64,000 nt of DNA. Source: Limnohabitans sp. T6-5. Its GTDB lineage: Bacteria > Pseudomonadota > Gammaproteobacteria > Burkholderiales > Burkholderiaceae_C. The DNA is taken from assembly GCF_003063315.1 (NCBI RefSeq), contig NZ_NERV01000001.1:310001-374000 (forward strand). The letters are read 5' to 3'. A program made the translations under genes and the position numbers. The stretch's first letter is position 1; every line of letters begins with the position of its first letter. A model generated the notes under the pieces. That model worked only from the letters and a program-made list of their open reading frames with translations, made no database searches and was not told where the DNA came from. Positions 7,996 through 17,835 of this stretch are shown piece by piece.

Positions 7996-9570
7996 ATGCA
8001 AACCAAATTCATGACCGCCACCCAAGCGGCACAACTGATCCAAGACGGTGACACCGTGGGGCTCATGGGCGGCGGTGGCGGCTTGATGGAAGCCACTCAC
8101 CTGTTTGAAGCGGTACAAGAACGCTTCCTGAGAACGCATGCACCGAAGAACCTCACCCTCATGCACGCCCTGGGCATTGGCGACAAAAAAACCAAAGGCA
8201 TGAACTGCTTCGCGCACGAAGGCCTGGTCAAGCGCGTCATCGGCGGGCACTGGGTCTGGTCACCGGCCATGCAGCAACTGGCCCTTTCCAACAAGATCGA
8301 AGCCTACATCCTGCCCGCCGGCGTGAGCAGCCAGCTCATGCGCGAAATCGGCGCAGGCCGCCCCGGCCTCATCAGCCATGTGGGCCTGGGCACCGTGTGC
8401 GACCCGCGCCATGGCGGCGGGCGCATGAACGATGCGGCCAAGGGCGACTTGGCCGAAGTCATCACCATCGACAACCGTGAATGGCTGCGCTATAAGCCCT
8501 TCCCCATCCATGTCGCCATCGTGCGCGCCAGCAGCGCCGACGAAGACGGCAACATCAGCTTCGAGCACGAAGCGGCCAACCTGGATGCCCAGTCTCTGTC
8601 CCTGGCAGCACGCAACAGCGGTGGCAAAGTCATCGTGCAGGTCAAAGAACGCCTACCGAAAGGGGCGCTCAAAGCACGCGAAGTCCGCATCCCCTCGGCC
8701 TGGGTGGACGCCATCGTGGTCGATCCGCAGCAGTCCACCAGCTACGACATCCCCTTCGACCCCGCCTTCAGCGGCGAGCTGACAGGCCCGGCGCGTGCAC
8801 ACAGCGAAGCGCAAGACCATGCACGCGAAGTGGCTGCCTCGCAAGAGGCCTTCAGTGAACGCCAGGCCGTGGCGCGCCGTGCGTACCAAGAACTCTTCAA
8901 CACCGACAAGGCACGCCCGGTCATCAACTACGGTGTGGGCGTGCCCGACGCGGTGGCCAAGCTGATCGCAGCGCGCAATGAACAGCACCGCATCTACCAG
9001 ACCATCGAGCACGGCACCTACGGCGGCACGCTCATGGACGGCGTGCTGTTTGGTTACGCCCGCAATGCCACCGCCATGCTGGACGCCGCCACACAGTTCG
9101 ACTTTTACGGCGGCGGCGGGCTGGACATCGCCTTTTTGGGTTTTGGCGAATTCGACGAAGAAGGTTCGGTCAATGTGTCACGCCTGGGTGGCGTCACAGT
9201 GGGCCCCGGCGGCTTCATTGATATCGCCCAAAACGCGAAGAAAGTGGTGTTCTGCGGCACTCTGGCCGCCAAAGGCGTCAAGCTCGAAACCGGTGATGGC
9301 CAGATGCGCGTGGTCGCGCAAGGCGCTGTAAAAAAGCTGGTCAAAAAAGTCGACCAGATCACGTTCTCCGGCCCGCAAGGCTTGGTGCGAAAACAAGAGG
9401 TGCTTTACCTCACCGAACGCGCCAGCTTTCGCCTCACGTCATCGGGCATCGAACTCTTCGAAATCGCCCCAGGCATCAACTTGCAACGCGATGTGCTCGA
9501 CCAGATGGCATTTCAGCCGCTGGTCGCTAAAGAGTTGAAAGTCATGGACAAGATGCACTTTACTGTCTGA
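7996..9570 (+). CDS. Acetate/propionate-type CoA-transferase (fused alpha-beta, YdiF-like)
   Basis: 524 residues from the ATG at 7996; an earlier in-frame start at 7954 adds a short unconserved N-terminus. The first half begins KFMTATQAAQLIQDGDTVGL and contains the glycine-rich GLMGGGGG. The second half contains the catalytic E-x-G motif TIEHGTYGG, with Glu338 expected to form the glutamyl-CoA thioester. Family I members of this length carry both subunits in one chain and move CoA between short-chain acyl-CoAs and free acids. It follows the acyl-CoA dehydrogenase by 63 bases and likely activates the acid handled by this cluster. The physiological acid is unknown. Confidence 0.88.
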   Translation: MQTKFMTATQAAQLIQDGDTVGLMGGGGGLMEATHLFEAVQERFLRTHAPKNLTLMHALGIGDKKTKGMNCFAHEGLVKRVIGGHWVWSPAMQQLALSNKIEAYILPAGVSSQLMREIGAGRPGLISHVGLGTVCDPRHGGGRMNDAAKGDLAEVITIDNREWLRYKPFPIHVAIVRASSADEDGNISFEHEAANLDAQSLSLAARNSGGKVIVQVKERLPKGALKAREVRIPSAWVDAIVVDPQQSTSYDIPFDPAFSGELTGPARAHSEAQDHAREVAASQEAFSERQAVARRAYQELFNTDKARPVINYGVGVPDAVAKLIAARNEQHRIYQTIEHGTYGGTLMDGVLFGYARNATAMLDAATQFDFYGGGGLDIAFLGFGEFDEEGSVNVSRLGGVTVGPGGFIDIAQNAKKVVFCGTLAAKGVKLETGDGQMRVVAQGAVKKLVKKVDQITFSGPQGLVRKQEVLYLTERASFRLTSSGIELFEIAPGINLQRDVLDQMAFQPLVAKELKVMDKMHFTV

Positions 9571-9611
9571 AGCGGCATCAGCCACAGCGCGCAGAGGGCT
9601 TATTCATGCCC

Positions 9612-10610
9612 TCACCCCATGCCCTCAGGCCTGATCTGAGCCCTGGCCACCACAGCTTTCCAGCGGGCTTGCTCTGTCTTGATGAATGCCTCAAATTCAG
9701 CGCTGGAATTGCCGACAGCCAATGCGGTTTCGTTGGCCATTTTTTCTTTCACCACAGGGCTGCGGACTGCTTTCATGGACTCCACTTCCAGCTTGGCGAT
9801 GCTGGATTTGGGCCATTTGCTGGGGGCCAGCAAGCCGTACCACTGTGTCATCTCAAAACCCTTGAAGCCCTGTTCGGCCACCGTGGGCACATCGGGCAAC
9901 TGGGGCAGGCGCTGTGACGTGCCGGTGGCAATGCAGCGCAGCCTGCCCGCCTTGATGAACTGCAACAAAGCAGGCGCTCCCACCGACGCCGCTTGCAAGC
10001 GCCCTGCCATCAAATCGGTCAGCATGGGGCCCGTGCCCCGATACGGCACATGCAGCACAAAGGTATCGGTGGCCATCTTCAAGTATTCAAACGCCAGATG
10101 CCCGGCGCTGCCATTGCCCGCTGAGCCGTAGTTCAACTGGCCGGGACGGGCTTTGGCATAGGCCACAAACTCTTTGAGGTTCTTCACCGGCAAGTCCGGA
10201 TGGACCACATACAGGCTGGGCACTTTGGCCACCAGGGTGATGGGTGCAAAGTCACGCGTCACGTCGTAAGGCAGCTTGGGAAAAATGTAGGGATTGACGG
10301 CCAAGGTGCCGATGTGACCCAGGATCAGGGTGTGCTCATCGGTGCTGCCCGCGACCTCTTGCATGGCGATGTTCCCAGCAGCACCGGGCTTGTTCTCCAC
10401 AAACACACTCTGGCCCAAGGTCTTGCTCAGTTCAGCGGCCACAGCTCGGGCCACGATCTCGGAGCTGCCCCCAGTGGCAAAAGGAACCACCAGGCGCAAT
10501 GGTTTGCTGGGCCAAGCGTTCTGGGCTCTGGCGGCGGGCAGACAGAGGGCAGAAGTTGCGGCAGCGGCAACGCTCAACACATCGCGGCGATTCATGAGGA
10601 TTGGGGTCAT
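9612..10610 (-). CDS. Bug-type (TctC family) periplasmic tripartite tricarboxylate receptor
   Basis: 332 residues; the start at 10610 is taken, with ATG at 10595 equally possible. The N-terminus MNRRDVLSVAAAATSALCLP followed by an A-R-A cleavage site looks like an export signal, possibly Tat because of the twin arginine. The mature protein starts WPSKPLRLVVPFATGGSSE, the standard Bug opening, and keeps HVPYRGTGPMLTDLMAG. Bug proteins bind carboxylates in the periplasm; many are orphans without TctA/TctB, as here. The gene lies 4 bases downstream of aroE on the same strand, which suggests the ligand is a related acid. One of four Bug genes in the window. Confidence 0.9.
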   Translation of the reverse strand: MTPILMNRRDVLSVAAAATSALCLPAARAQNAWPSKPLRLVVPFATGGSSEIVARAVAAELSKTLGQSVFVENKPGAAGNIAMQEVAGSTDEHTLILGHIGTLAVNPYIFPKLPYDVTRDFAPITLVAKVPSLYVVHPDLPVKNLKEFVAYAKARPGQLNYGSAGNGSAGHLAFEYLKMATDTFVLHVPYRGTGPMLTDLMAGRLQAASVGAPALLQFIKAGRLRCIATGTSQRLPQLPDVPTVAEQGFKGFEMTQWYGLLAPSKWPKSSIAKLEVESMKAVRSPVVKEKMANETALAVGNSSAEFEAFIKTEQARWKAVVARAQIRPEGMG

Positions 10611-10614
10611 CTAG

Positions 10615-11448
10615 TTACACCAGTGGAACAGTGAGTTTTTCAATCACTGCTTTCGTATCCGGACGCACGCCACGCCACCACTCAAACGCCTCGGCGGCTT
10701 GCTCAGCCAGCATGCCCACACCATCGGCCAAATGCGCGACGCCTGCTTGGCTGGCCAGCTTCAGGAAAGGCGTCAGGCCTTTTCCATAGGCCAATTCATA
10801 AGCCAGGCAGCCCGGCGCAAACACAGCAGATGGCAACGGCGGCAATTGCGCCGTGAGGCTGGCCGAAGTGGCGTTGAACACCACGTCAAACGACTGAGCC
10901 CCCAAATCGGCATAGCCCACACCCTTGACCGGCACGCTGCCACTTTGATGCTTGTGCGCCAACTCGGCCAGCTCCTCGGCCTTGGCCACCGTGCGGTTGA
11001 CGATCACCACCTCGGCAGGCCCCTGGGCCAGGATGGGCAGCAAAGCGCCACGCGTGGCCCCACCGGCGCCCAAAATCAAAACCCGGCGGCCTTGCAGCGG
11101 GCAGCCCAAGTTGTGCACCACATCGCGCACCAGACCCACGCCGTCGAAGTTCTCGGCATAGACCTTGCCGCCTTCAAACTTCATCGCATTCACGGCACCC
11201 GCCATTTGCGCACTGGGCGCCAGGTCGGTGGCGTAGGCAAAGGCGTCCAGCTTGAAAGGTGCTGTCACATTCATGCCCCGGCCACCGGCCGCACGGAAAG
11301 CATCCACCGTCTGGGCAAACTCGCCCAAAGGGCTCAGCACCTTGGTGTATTCGATGTCTTGCCCGGTCACCTGGGCAAAAGCGGTGTGGATGAGCGGCGA
11401 CTTGCTCTGCTCGATGGGGTTGCCAATCACGGCGTAACGGTCTGTCAT
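10615..11448 (-). CDS. aroE: Shikimate 5-dehydrogenase
   Basis: 277 residues, a full-length AroE. It starts MTDRYAVIGNPIEQSKSPLIH with the shikimate-binding S-K-S-P, has the catalytic lysine in NVTAPFK near residue 65, the NA segment GAVNAMKF, and a Rossmann GAGGATRG near residue 127. The enzyme reduces 3-dehydroshikimate to shikimate with NADPH. As in the paralogue at 526-1332, the usual N-T-D-G is N-F-D-G, so the substrate-binding threonine is missing. It forms a two-gene unit with the Bug receptor downstream, which raises the chance that it serves shikimate or quinate use rather than biosynthesis. The symbol is given for family membership; housekeeping function is not proven. Confidence 0.8.
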   Translation of the reverse strand: MTDRYAVIGNPIEQSKSPLIHTAFAQVTGQDIEYTKVLSPLGEFAQTVDAFRAAGGRGMNVTAPFKLDAFAYATDLAPSAQMAGAVNAMKFEGGKVYAENFDGVGLVRDVVHNLGCPLQGRRVLILGAGGATRGALLPILAQGPAEVVIVNRTVAKAEELAELAHKHQSGSVPVKGVGYADLGAQSFDVVFNATSASLTAQLPPLPSAVFAPGCLAYELAYGKGLTPFLKLASQAGVAHLADGVGMLAEQAAEAFEWWRGVRPDTKAVIEKLTVPLV

Positions 11449-11614
11449 GAAATCTATCCGGAAACACTTGCGTCAAGGCTTGAATCTTAGCCGCCCGGAC
11501 TGTCAGCTTCGCTGCGCATGATTTACACAGGGCGACCCGGAGTCAACCGTGTTGAAACCATGACCGAACCGACCTTTGTATGATGCGCAAAACCGACCGC
11601 ACTGGAGACCACTC

Positions 11615-12034
11615 ATGCATCTGGGACCGCAATCTTTCGCTCTGCTTTTCACAGTTGTCCTGCTGGCCATCACGGCTTATTTTTTATTGGGCTCGGTGCC
11701 GCTGCTGGTGCTCAAGCATGACAACCCAATGGACTCGCGCTTCATCCGATCCTTCTACACCACCTATTTCCGCATCGCCATCGTTGCCGCTGTGGCCACC
11801 GCCATCAGCTATGCACTTGCGGGTCGAATCGGTTTGGCGCTGGGCGCTGCCGCGATTGCACTGCTGACCTGGCTGCTTCGCAGGCATCTGATCACCCGCA
11901 TGGACCTTCTGGGCGATCAGATCCAGGCCAATGACCTCGTCGCCATTCCAGAATTTTTGAAAATGCACAAATCGGCGATCCTGATCAACACAACCCAGCT
12001 CTTCGCCATCCTGCTGAGCCTGGGATCGTTCTGA
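11615..12034 (+). CDS. Small integral membrane protein of unknown function
   Basis: 139 residues, starting at the ATG at 11615 after ACTGGAGACC, a clear Shine-Dalgarno. Several hydrophobic stretches suggest about four membrane segments: roughly residues 5-27 (LGPQSFALLFTVVLLAITAY), 48-66, 70-86 and 120-138. There is no recognisable catalytic motif. It faces away from aroE and stands alone between aroE and the REP-like element before the MFS gene. I do not recognise the family. Confidence 0.7.
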   Translation: MHLGPQSFALLFTVVLLAITAYFLLGSVPLLVLKHDNPMDSRFIRSFYTTYFRIAIVAAVATAISYALAGRIGLALGAAAIALLTWLLRRHLITRMDLLGDQIQANDLVAIPEFLKMHKSAILINTTQLFAILLSLGSF

Positions 12035-12063
12035 TGCGCATGCGCGTGGGTAGATAAGGCAGA

Positions 12064-12155
12064 TGTCGGACTCTGCGAGTGCCGACCTACAGGACACCTA
12101 CAAATCAAGCGGCACGCTGTCTCCCCGTAGGTCGGTGGTCGAAGACCCCGACGAT
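12064..12155. repeat. REP-like palindromes, family 1, diverged pair
   Basis: Two half elements of the GTAGGTCGG family. The left one (12064-12092) reads TGTCGG...GCCGACCTACA. The right one (about 12127-12155) reads GTAGGTCGGTGG...CCCCGACGATG. They fill the convergent gap between the membrane protein gene and the MFS gene and may contribute to transcription end formation. Confidence 0.65.
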
Positions 12156-12182
12156 GCACGATCCAGCTGCTGTCGCTGCGAC

Positions 12183-13358
12183 TCAATGCTTGCCCACCAG
12201 CCTGATCACGGCCAAGCCCAACACCGCCACGCCCAATGCAGCCCCTGTCATGGCATAAGGCAGCCAGCCCCTGTCCACACTGAGCGCCATGCCCACCACG
12301 CCGCTGGATTGGCCAAAGAACAAGAGGCAGGCAAACAAGGTCACCGCCGTGCCGCGAGAGGCCGGGGCCATCTGGGTGGCTTGAACTTGCAGCGTGTTGT
12401 GCAGCATGTAAAAGCCAAACCCGGTGGCCAGGCAGCCCAGCATGCCCAGCACCGGCTCATGTGCCCAGGCCAGCACCAGCAAGCCCAGCACGATGAAAGA
12501 CGCACCGGTGCGAACCAAGCCACGCTCACCGCCCAGCCAAGCCAACCAACGACGGGCCATCTGGCTGTAGAGCAAACCGCCCACACCGTAGAGCATCATC
12601 ACCGAACCGGCATACACCACGCTCATGTCGAACTGCTGGTGCAAATGCGTCGGAATGAAGGCCATCGCGCCAAACACCAAGGCGCCTTCAATGGCCGTCA
12701 CGGTCAAAACCTGCCGCACACGCGCAATGCGCAGCATCTGGAAAGTGTTGGCAAAGTAGGCCGCAAAGCTGGATGTCTGTTCAGCGGACTGTGCCTTGGG
12801 CATGCTGCGCAACTTGCGCCACAGCATGAAAGCCGCCGTGCCAAACAGGACAGACACCACGCCAAAAGCCATTCGCCAGCCCAGATGCTCGGCCGCAAAG
12901 CCGCCAAACCACAAGCCCACCATCATGCCGCTGACGGTGTAGCCCATCAGCTTGGCCAGGGTCTCCTGCCTGCGGTCATAGGCCACCTGATCGCCGATCC
13001 AGGCCATGGACAGCGGAATGATGCCCGCCGCCGCTGCCCCCATGAAGCCACGCATGATCACCAACAAAGTCAGGTCGGCTGACAAGCTGGTGATGGCGCT
13101 GAACACCGCGCAAGCCAACACCGCCAAAGAGATCACGCGCAGCTTGCCAAAACGGTCGCCCAAGGGACCGTAAAACAGCTGCAACACGCCATAAGCCACA
13201 GCAAAAGCCGAGACCACCAGCGACGCCTCCCCCGTGGTGACCTGGAACTCCTGCCCCAGCACCACCAGCATCGGATCGCACATGCGCATGGAGGCCATGC
13301 TGGCAAAGCCCGCCAGGCCCATCACGCGCAAGCTGTTCTTTTCAGCTTGCACTGTCAT
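12183..13358 (-). CDS. MFS transporter, last gene of the protocatechuate operon
   Basis: 391 residues from the ATG at 13358, which has GAAG just upstream; a TTG nine bases earlier is the alternative. It has about 12 hydrophobic segments. The loop between helices 2 and 3 carries GPLGDRFGKLRVI, the major facilitator signature. The gene begins 9 bases after the stop of ligC and is the last of the minus-strand lig operon. It probably imports protocatechuate or a related aromatic acid, or exports an intermediate. It resembles the drug:H+ antiporter-like branch of the superfamily more than the classical aromatic acid:H+ symporters, so the direction is uncertain. Confidence 0.85.
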   Translation of the reverse strand: MTVQAEKNSLRVMGLAGFASMASMRMCDPMLVVLGQEFQVTTGEASLVVSAFAVAYGVLQLFYGPLGDRFGKLRVISLAVLACAVFSAITSLSADLTLLVIMRGFMGAAAAGIIPLSMAWIGDQVAYDRRQETLAKLMGYTVSGMMVGLWFGGFAAEHLGWRMAFGVVSVLFGTAAFMLWRKLRSMPKAQSAEQTSSFAAYFANTFQMLRIARVRQVLTVTAIEGALVFGAMAFIPTHLHQQFDMSVVYAGSVMMLYGVGGLLYSQMARRWLAWLGGERGLVRTGASFIVLGLLVLAWAHEPVLGMLGCLATGFGFYMLHNTLQVQATQMAPASRGTAVTLFACLLFFGQSSGVVGMALSVDRGWLPYAMTGAALGVAVLGLAVIRLVGKH

Positions 13359-13367
13359 GATCTTCAA

Positions 13368-14324
13368 TCAGCTGTTGAGCTGCTGCTCCAGGTCGTGCAA
13401 GACCTGGTAGCAAGGCAAGACTTGGGCGATCGAGCTGTTGGGCTCACGGCCTTCTTTGATGGCGGCGAAGAATTCGCGGTCCTGCAGCTCGATGCCGTTC
13501 ATGGACACGGCCACCTTGGACACGTCAATGGCCTCTTCCTTGCCATTGACCAAATCGTCGTAACGAGCGATGTAGGTTCCGGTGTCGCCGATGTAACGGA
13601 AGAATGTGCCCAGCGGGCCGTCGTTGTTAAAAGACAAGCTCAGCGTGCAGATCGCGCCGTTGGCGGCCTTGAGCTGGATGCTCATGTCCATGGCGATGCC
13701 CAACGTGGGGTGGATCGGGCCTTGCACCGCGTTGGCTTTGACGACGGGGCTGCCGCACTGGTAAGCAAACAGGTCCACCGTGTGCGCAGCGTGGTGCCAC
13801 AGCAGGTGGTCGGTCCAGCTGCGGGCCTGGCCCAGGGCGTTCATGTTGGTACGGCGGAAGAAAAAGGTCTGCACATCCATTTGCTGGATGTTGAACTCAC
13901 CGGCCTTGATTTTGTTGTTCACCCACTGGTGGCTGGGGTTGAAGCGGCGGGTGTGACCCACCATGGCCACCAAGCCGGATTCCTTTTGAACGCGCAGGAC
14001 TTCCTGGCCTTCTTTGTAGACATCGCACAGCGGAATTTCGACCTGCACATGCTTGCCCGCCTTCAGGCATGCCAGGGTCTGGCTGGCATGCATCTGGGTG
14101 GGGGTACACAAGATGACGGCGTCGACTTCTTTCAATGCCAAGGACTCGTTCAAGTCGGTGGTGACATGGCCAATACCGTATTTGTCGGCCACTTCTTGGG
14201 TTTTTGCGAACTCGCGGCCAATCAGCGAGACGACTTCCACGCCGTCGATGTTTTTGATGCCGTCCAGGTGTTTGATGCCGAAGGCACCTGCGCCCGCCAG
14301 GGCGACTTTGATGGTTTTGCTCAT
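13368..14324 (-). CDS. ligC: 4-carboxy-2-hydroxymuconate-6-semialdehyde dehydrogenase
   Basis: 318 residues from the ATG at 14324 with GGAG upstream. It is a Gfo/Idh/MocA-fold enzyme: KVALAGAGAFGIKHLDG at the N-terminus, EIPLCD near residue 94 in the usual E-K-P position, and a DHLLWHHAAHTVD histidine segment near 175. It oxidises the hemiacetal form of the protocatechuate 4,5-cleavage product to 2-pyrone-4,6-dicarboxylate with NAD(P). Its length matches LigC/PmdC (about 315-320). Placement directly downstream of ligAB and upstream of the transporter supports the assignment over other Gfo/Idh roles. Confidence 0.9.
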   Translation of the reverse strand: MSKTIKVALAGAGAFGIKHLDGIKNIDGVEVVSLIGREFAKTQEVADKYGIGHVTTDLNESLALKEVDAVILCTPTQMHASQTLACLKAGKHVQVEIPLCDVYKEGQEVLRVQKESGLVAMVGHTRRFNPSHQWVNNKIKAGEFNIQQMDVQTFFFRRTNMNALGQARSWTDHLLWHHAAHTVDLFAYQCGSPVVKANAVQGPIHPTLGIAMDMSIQLKAANGAICTLSLSFNNDGPLGTFFRYIGDTGTYIARYDDLVNGKEEAIDVSKVAVSMNGIELQDREFFAAIKEGREPNSSIAQVLPCYQVLHDLEQQLNS

Positions 14325-14343
14325 GGTGTTCTCCAATAAATGT

Positions 14344-14417
14344 TGTTTGTAGGCGCTTGTCTGCAAGCGATGATGGTGGTTCTTGACCGACCGCATCACC
14401 AGCAGGACTGGCTCCTA
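14344..14417. repeat. REP-like palindrome, family 3 (GTAGGCGCTTG type)
   Basis: The element opens TGTAGGCGCTTGTCTGCAAG and closes with CCAGCAGGACTGGCTCCTA. It lies between ligB and ligC inside the operon. Similar sequences occur at 26941-27058. It may act as an mRNA hairpin that separates expression of ligAB from ligC. Confidence 0.7.
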
Positions 14418-14424
14418 AAGGGGA

Positions 14425-15778
<1,354 letters not shown>

Positions 15779-15789
15779 ATTGGTTTTCC

Positions 15790-15856
15790 GTTAAGCGTTA
15801 AGCGTTAAGCGTTGAGCATTGAGAGTTGAGCGTTGGGCGTTGGGCGTTGGGCGTTG
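15790..15856. repeat. 7-bp tandem repeat array A (GTTRRGC units)
   Basis: Nine consecutive 7-bp units run from 15790 to 15852: GTTAAGC three times, GTTGAGC, ATTGAGA, GTTGAGC, GTTGGGC three times, then a partial GTTG. A short inverted copy, CTCAACGCTAAAC, follows at about 15869-15881 and overlaps the end of ligI, so the region can fold back. It lies between ligA and ligI. Related arrays are at 53391-53527, 57720-57857 and 63183-63370. Confidence 0.95.
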
Positions 15857-15874
15857 ATTTGTTCACCCTCAACG

Positions 15875-16789
15875 CTAAACCTCTTCAGGCCAGTACAAGC
15901 GCATCGGATTGTCCACCAGCAGCTTCTTTTGCAGCTCGGCGGTCGGTGCGATGCGCGGGATGAAGTCCACCAGCAGGCCGTCGTCGGGCATGTGGTCTTT
16001 CAGGTTGGGATGCGGCCAATCGGTGCCCCAGAGCACGCGATCGGGGAACTCCTCGACGATGCGCTTGGCAAAAGGGATCACATCTTGGTAGGCGTTTTGC
16101 TCACCGTTCAAGGCCTTGGGGCCAGTGACCGACAAACGCTCAGGGCAAGACACTTTGCTCCACACGTTTTGGTGCTCGCGCATGAACTTTTGGAACAGCG
16201 CAAACTGCGGGTCGTCCACGGGCAGCGACACATCGGGGCGGCCCATGTGGTCCACCACCACGGTGGTGGGCAGTGCGGTGAAGAAGTCCCACAGCTCAGG
16301 CAAATCGACAGCCTCGAAATAAATCACGACATGCCAGCCCCATTGGGCGATGCGGCTGGCGATTTCCATCAGCTCGTCTTTGGGCGTGAAGTCCACCAGA
16401 CGCTTGACGAAGTTGAAGCGCACACCGCGCACACCGGCGTCGTGCATGGCCTGGATTTCCTGGTCGGTCACGCTGCGCTTGACGGTGGCCACACCTCGCG
16501 CCTTGCCATTAGAGTTGACCAAAGCGTCCACCATGGCGCGGTTGTCGGCACCGTGGCAAGTGGCCTGCACCACCACATTGCGCGCAAAGCCCAGGTGGTC
16601 ACGCAGCGCATACAGCTGGTGCTTGGACGCGTCGCAAGGCGTGTACTTGCGCTCGGGCGCATAAGGGAACTCGGCACCGGGGCCAAACACGTGGCAGTGG
16701 GCGTCCACCGCGCCAGCGGGCACCTTGAACTTGGGTTGGCTTGGGCCGGTGTACCAGTCCAGCCAGCCGGGGGTTTTTTCAAATTGCAT
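15875..16789 (-). CDS. ligI: 2-pyrone-4,6-dicarboxylate lactonase
   Basis: 304 residues. It belongs to the amidohydrolase superfamily: DAHCHVFGP at residues 29-37 carries the first conserved histidines, a VVVDHMGRPD segment lies in the middle, and GTDWPHPN near residue 258 carries the conserved Asp. LigI-type lactonases work without a metal and hydrolyse 2-pyrone-4,6-dicarboxylate to 4-oxalomesaconate (4-carboxy-2-hydroxymuconate). It sits between the Bug gene and ligA in the protocatechuate operon, exactly the step after LigC. Confidence 0.92.
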   Translation of the reverse strand: MQFEKTPGWLDWYTGPSQPKFKVPAGAVDAHCHVFGPGAEFPYAPERKYTPCDASKHQLYALRDHLGFARNVVVQATCHGADNRAMVDALVNSNGKARGVATVKRSVTDQEIQAMHDAGVRGVRFNFVKRLVDFTPKDELMEIASRIAQWGWHVVIYFEAVDLPELWDFFTALPTTVVVDHMGRPDVSLPVDDPQFALFQKFMREHQNVWSKVSCPERLSVTGPKALNGEQNAYQDVIPFAKRIVEEFPDRVLWGTDWPHPNLKDHMPDDGLLVDFIPRIAPTAELQKKLLVDNPMRLYWPEEV

Positions 16790-16814
16790 GGTCTTCTCTC
16801 AGGAACTCTGGGGA

Positions 16815-17780
16815 TCAATCGGGTTTGATGTTGGCTTCGCGCACCAATTTGTCGTAGCGCACGCGCTCGGAGCGGATCAGTTGGGTGAACATCTCGGCGC
16901 TGCCGGGCACCACCTCGCCGCCCACAGCGTTCATGCGTTCTCGCACTTCCTTGGACTGCAGGGCTTTTTGCACTTCGGCATGCAGCTTGGCCACGATGGG
17001 TTTGGGGGTGGCTGCGGGGGCCACAAGACCGTACCAGACCGACGCTTCAAAGCCGGGAAAGCCCGACTCGGCCATGGTGGGCACATCCGGATAATTGGCG
17101 CTGCGGTTGGCGCTGAGCACGCCCAGCACCTTGAGCTTGCCGCTCTTCACATGGGGCAAGACCTCCAGCGCATTGACCGCCACCAGCGGCACTTGCCCGC
17201 CAATGGTGTCGGTGATGGCAGGCGAGCCACCACGGTAAGGGATGTGTTGCAAATCGATGCCTGCGGCCCGCGCAAACAGCTCGATGGCCATGTGCGGTGT
17301 GGAGCCATTGCCCGGCGTGCCGTAAGCGATGCTGTTGGGCTTGCCTTTGGCGGCTTCGATGAGTTGCTTGACGTTGGCAAACGGCGCATTGGCATTGGCC
17401 GCGATCACCACCGGCACACGGCCGATCATCGAAACGGCCACCAGGTCTTTTTCGGCATCAAAGGGTTGCGGCTGGTACAGCGACATATTGGCTGCCAGTG
17501 CGTTGGCCGCCATCATCAGGGTGTAGCCATCGGGCTCGGCGGTGATGACCGACTTCACGGCGATGTTGGTGCCCGCGCCTGGCTTGTTCTCGACCACAAA
17601 GGCCTGACCCAGACTGGTCTGCAGACTTAGGCCGATGGTGCGTGCCACCACGTCCACCGCACCCCCGGCGGCATAACCCACCACGATCTTGACGGGCTTA
17701 CTCGGGTAGTTTTGGGCCAATGCCGAAACGCACAAGCCCAGCGTGCCGAGCCAGAAGGCCCAATGTTTGCGAATCGTCAT
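16815..17780 (-). CDS. Bug-type periplasmic receptor within the protocatechuate operon
   Basis: 321 residues from the ATG at 17780, preceded by CAGGAGAC. Upstream in-frame starts add an arginine-rich stretch with no signal character and are rejected. A signal peptide (MTIRKHWAFWLGTLGLCVSALA) precedes NYPSKPVKIVVGYAAGGAVD, the Bug opening, and HIPYRGGSPAITDTIGG follows near residue 185. It should bind an organic acid in the periplasm. Its position between ligK and ligI points to protocatechuate or a related aromatic acid. No TctA/TctB membrane partner is in the window, so it may work with distant permeases or as a sensor. Confidence 0.9.
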   Translation of the reverse strand: MTIRKHWAFWLGTLGLCVSALAQNYPSKPVKIVVGYAAGGAVDVVARTIGLSLQTSLGQAFVVENKPGAGTNIAVKSVITAEPDGYTLMMAANALAANMSLYQPQPFDAEKDLVAVSMIGRVPVVIAANANAPFANVKQLIEAAKGKPNSIAYGTPGNGSTPHMAIELFARAAGIDLQHIPYRGGSPAITDTIGGQVPLVAVNALEVLPHVKSGKLKVLGVLSANRSANYPDVPTMAESGFPGFEASVWYGLVAPAATPKPIVAKLHAEVQKALQSKEVRERMNAVGGEVVPGSAEMFTQLIRSERVRYDKLVREANIKPD

Positions 17781-17835
17781 GTCTTGTCTCCTGTGAGGAT
17801 GGCAACGGGCCCTTGCATGGCCCGTGGTCAAGGGT

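Noticed and set aside
12035-12182. The palindromes in this gap as a small RNA gene.
   Set aside because: They match the dispersed GTAGGTCGG family seen at five other places, and no separate promoter or terminator is visible.
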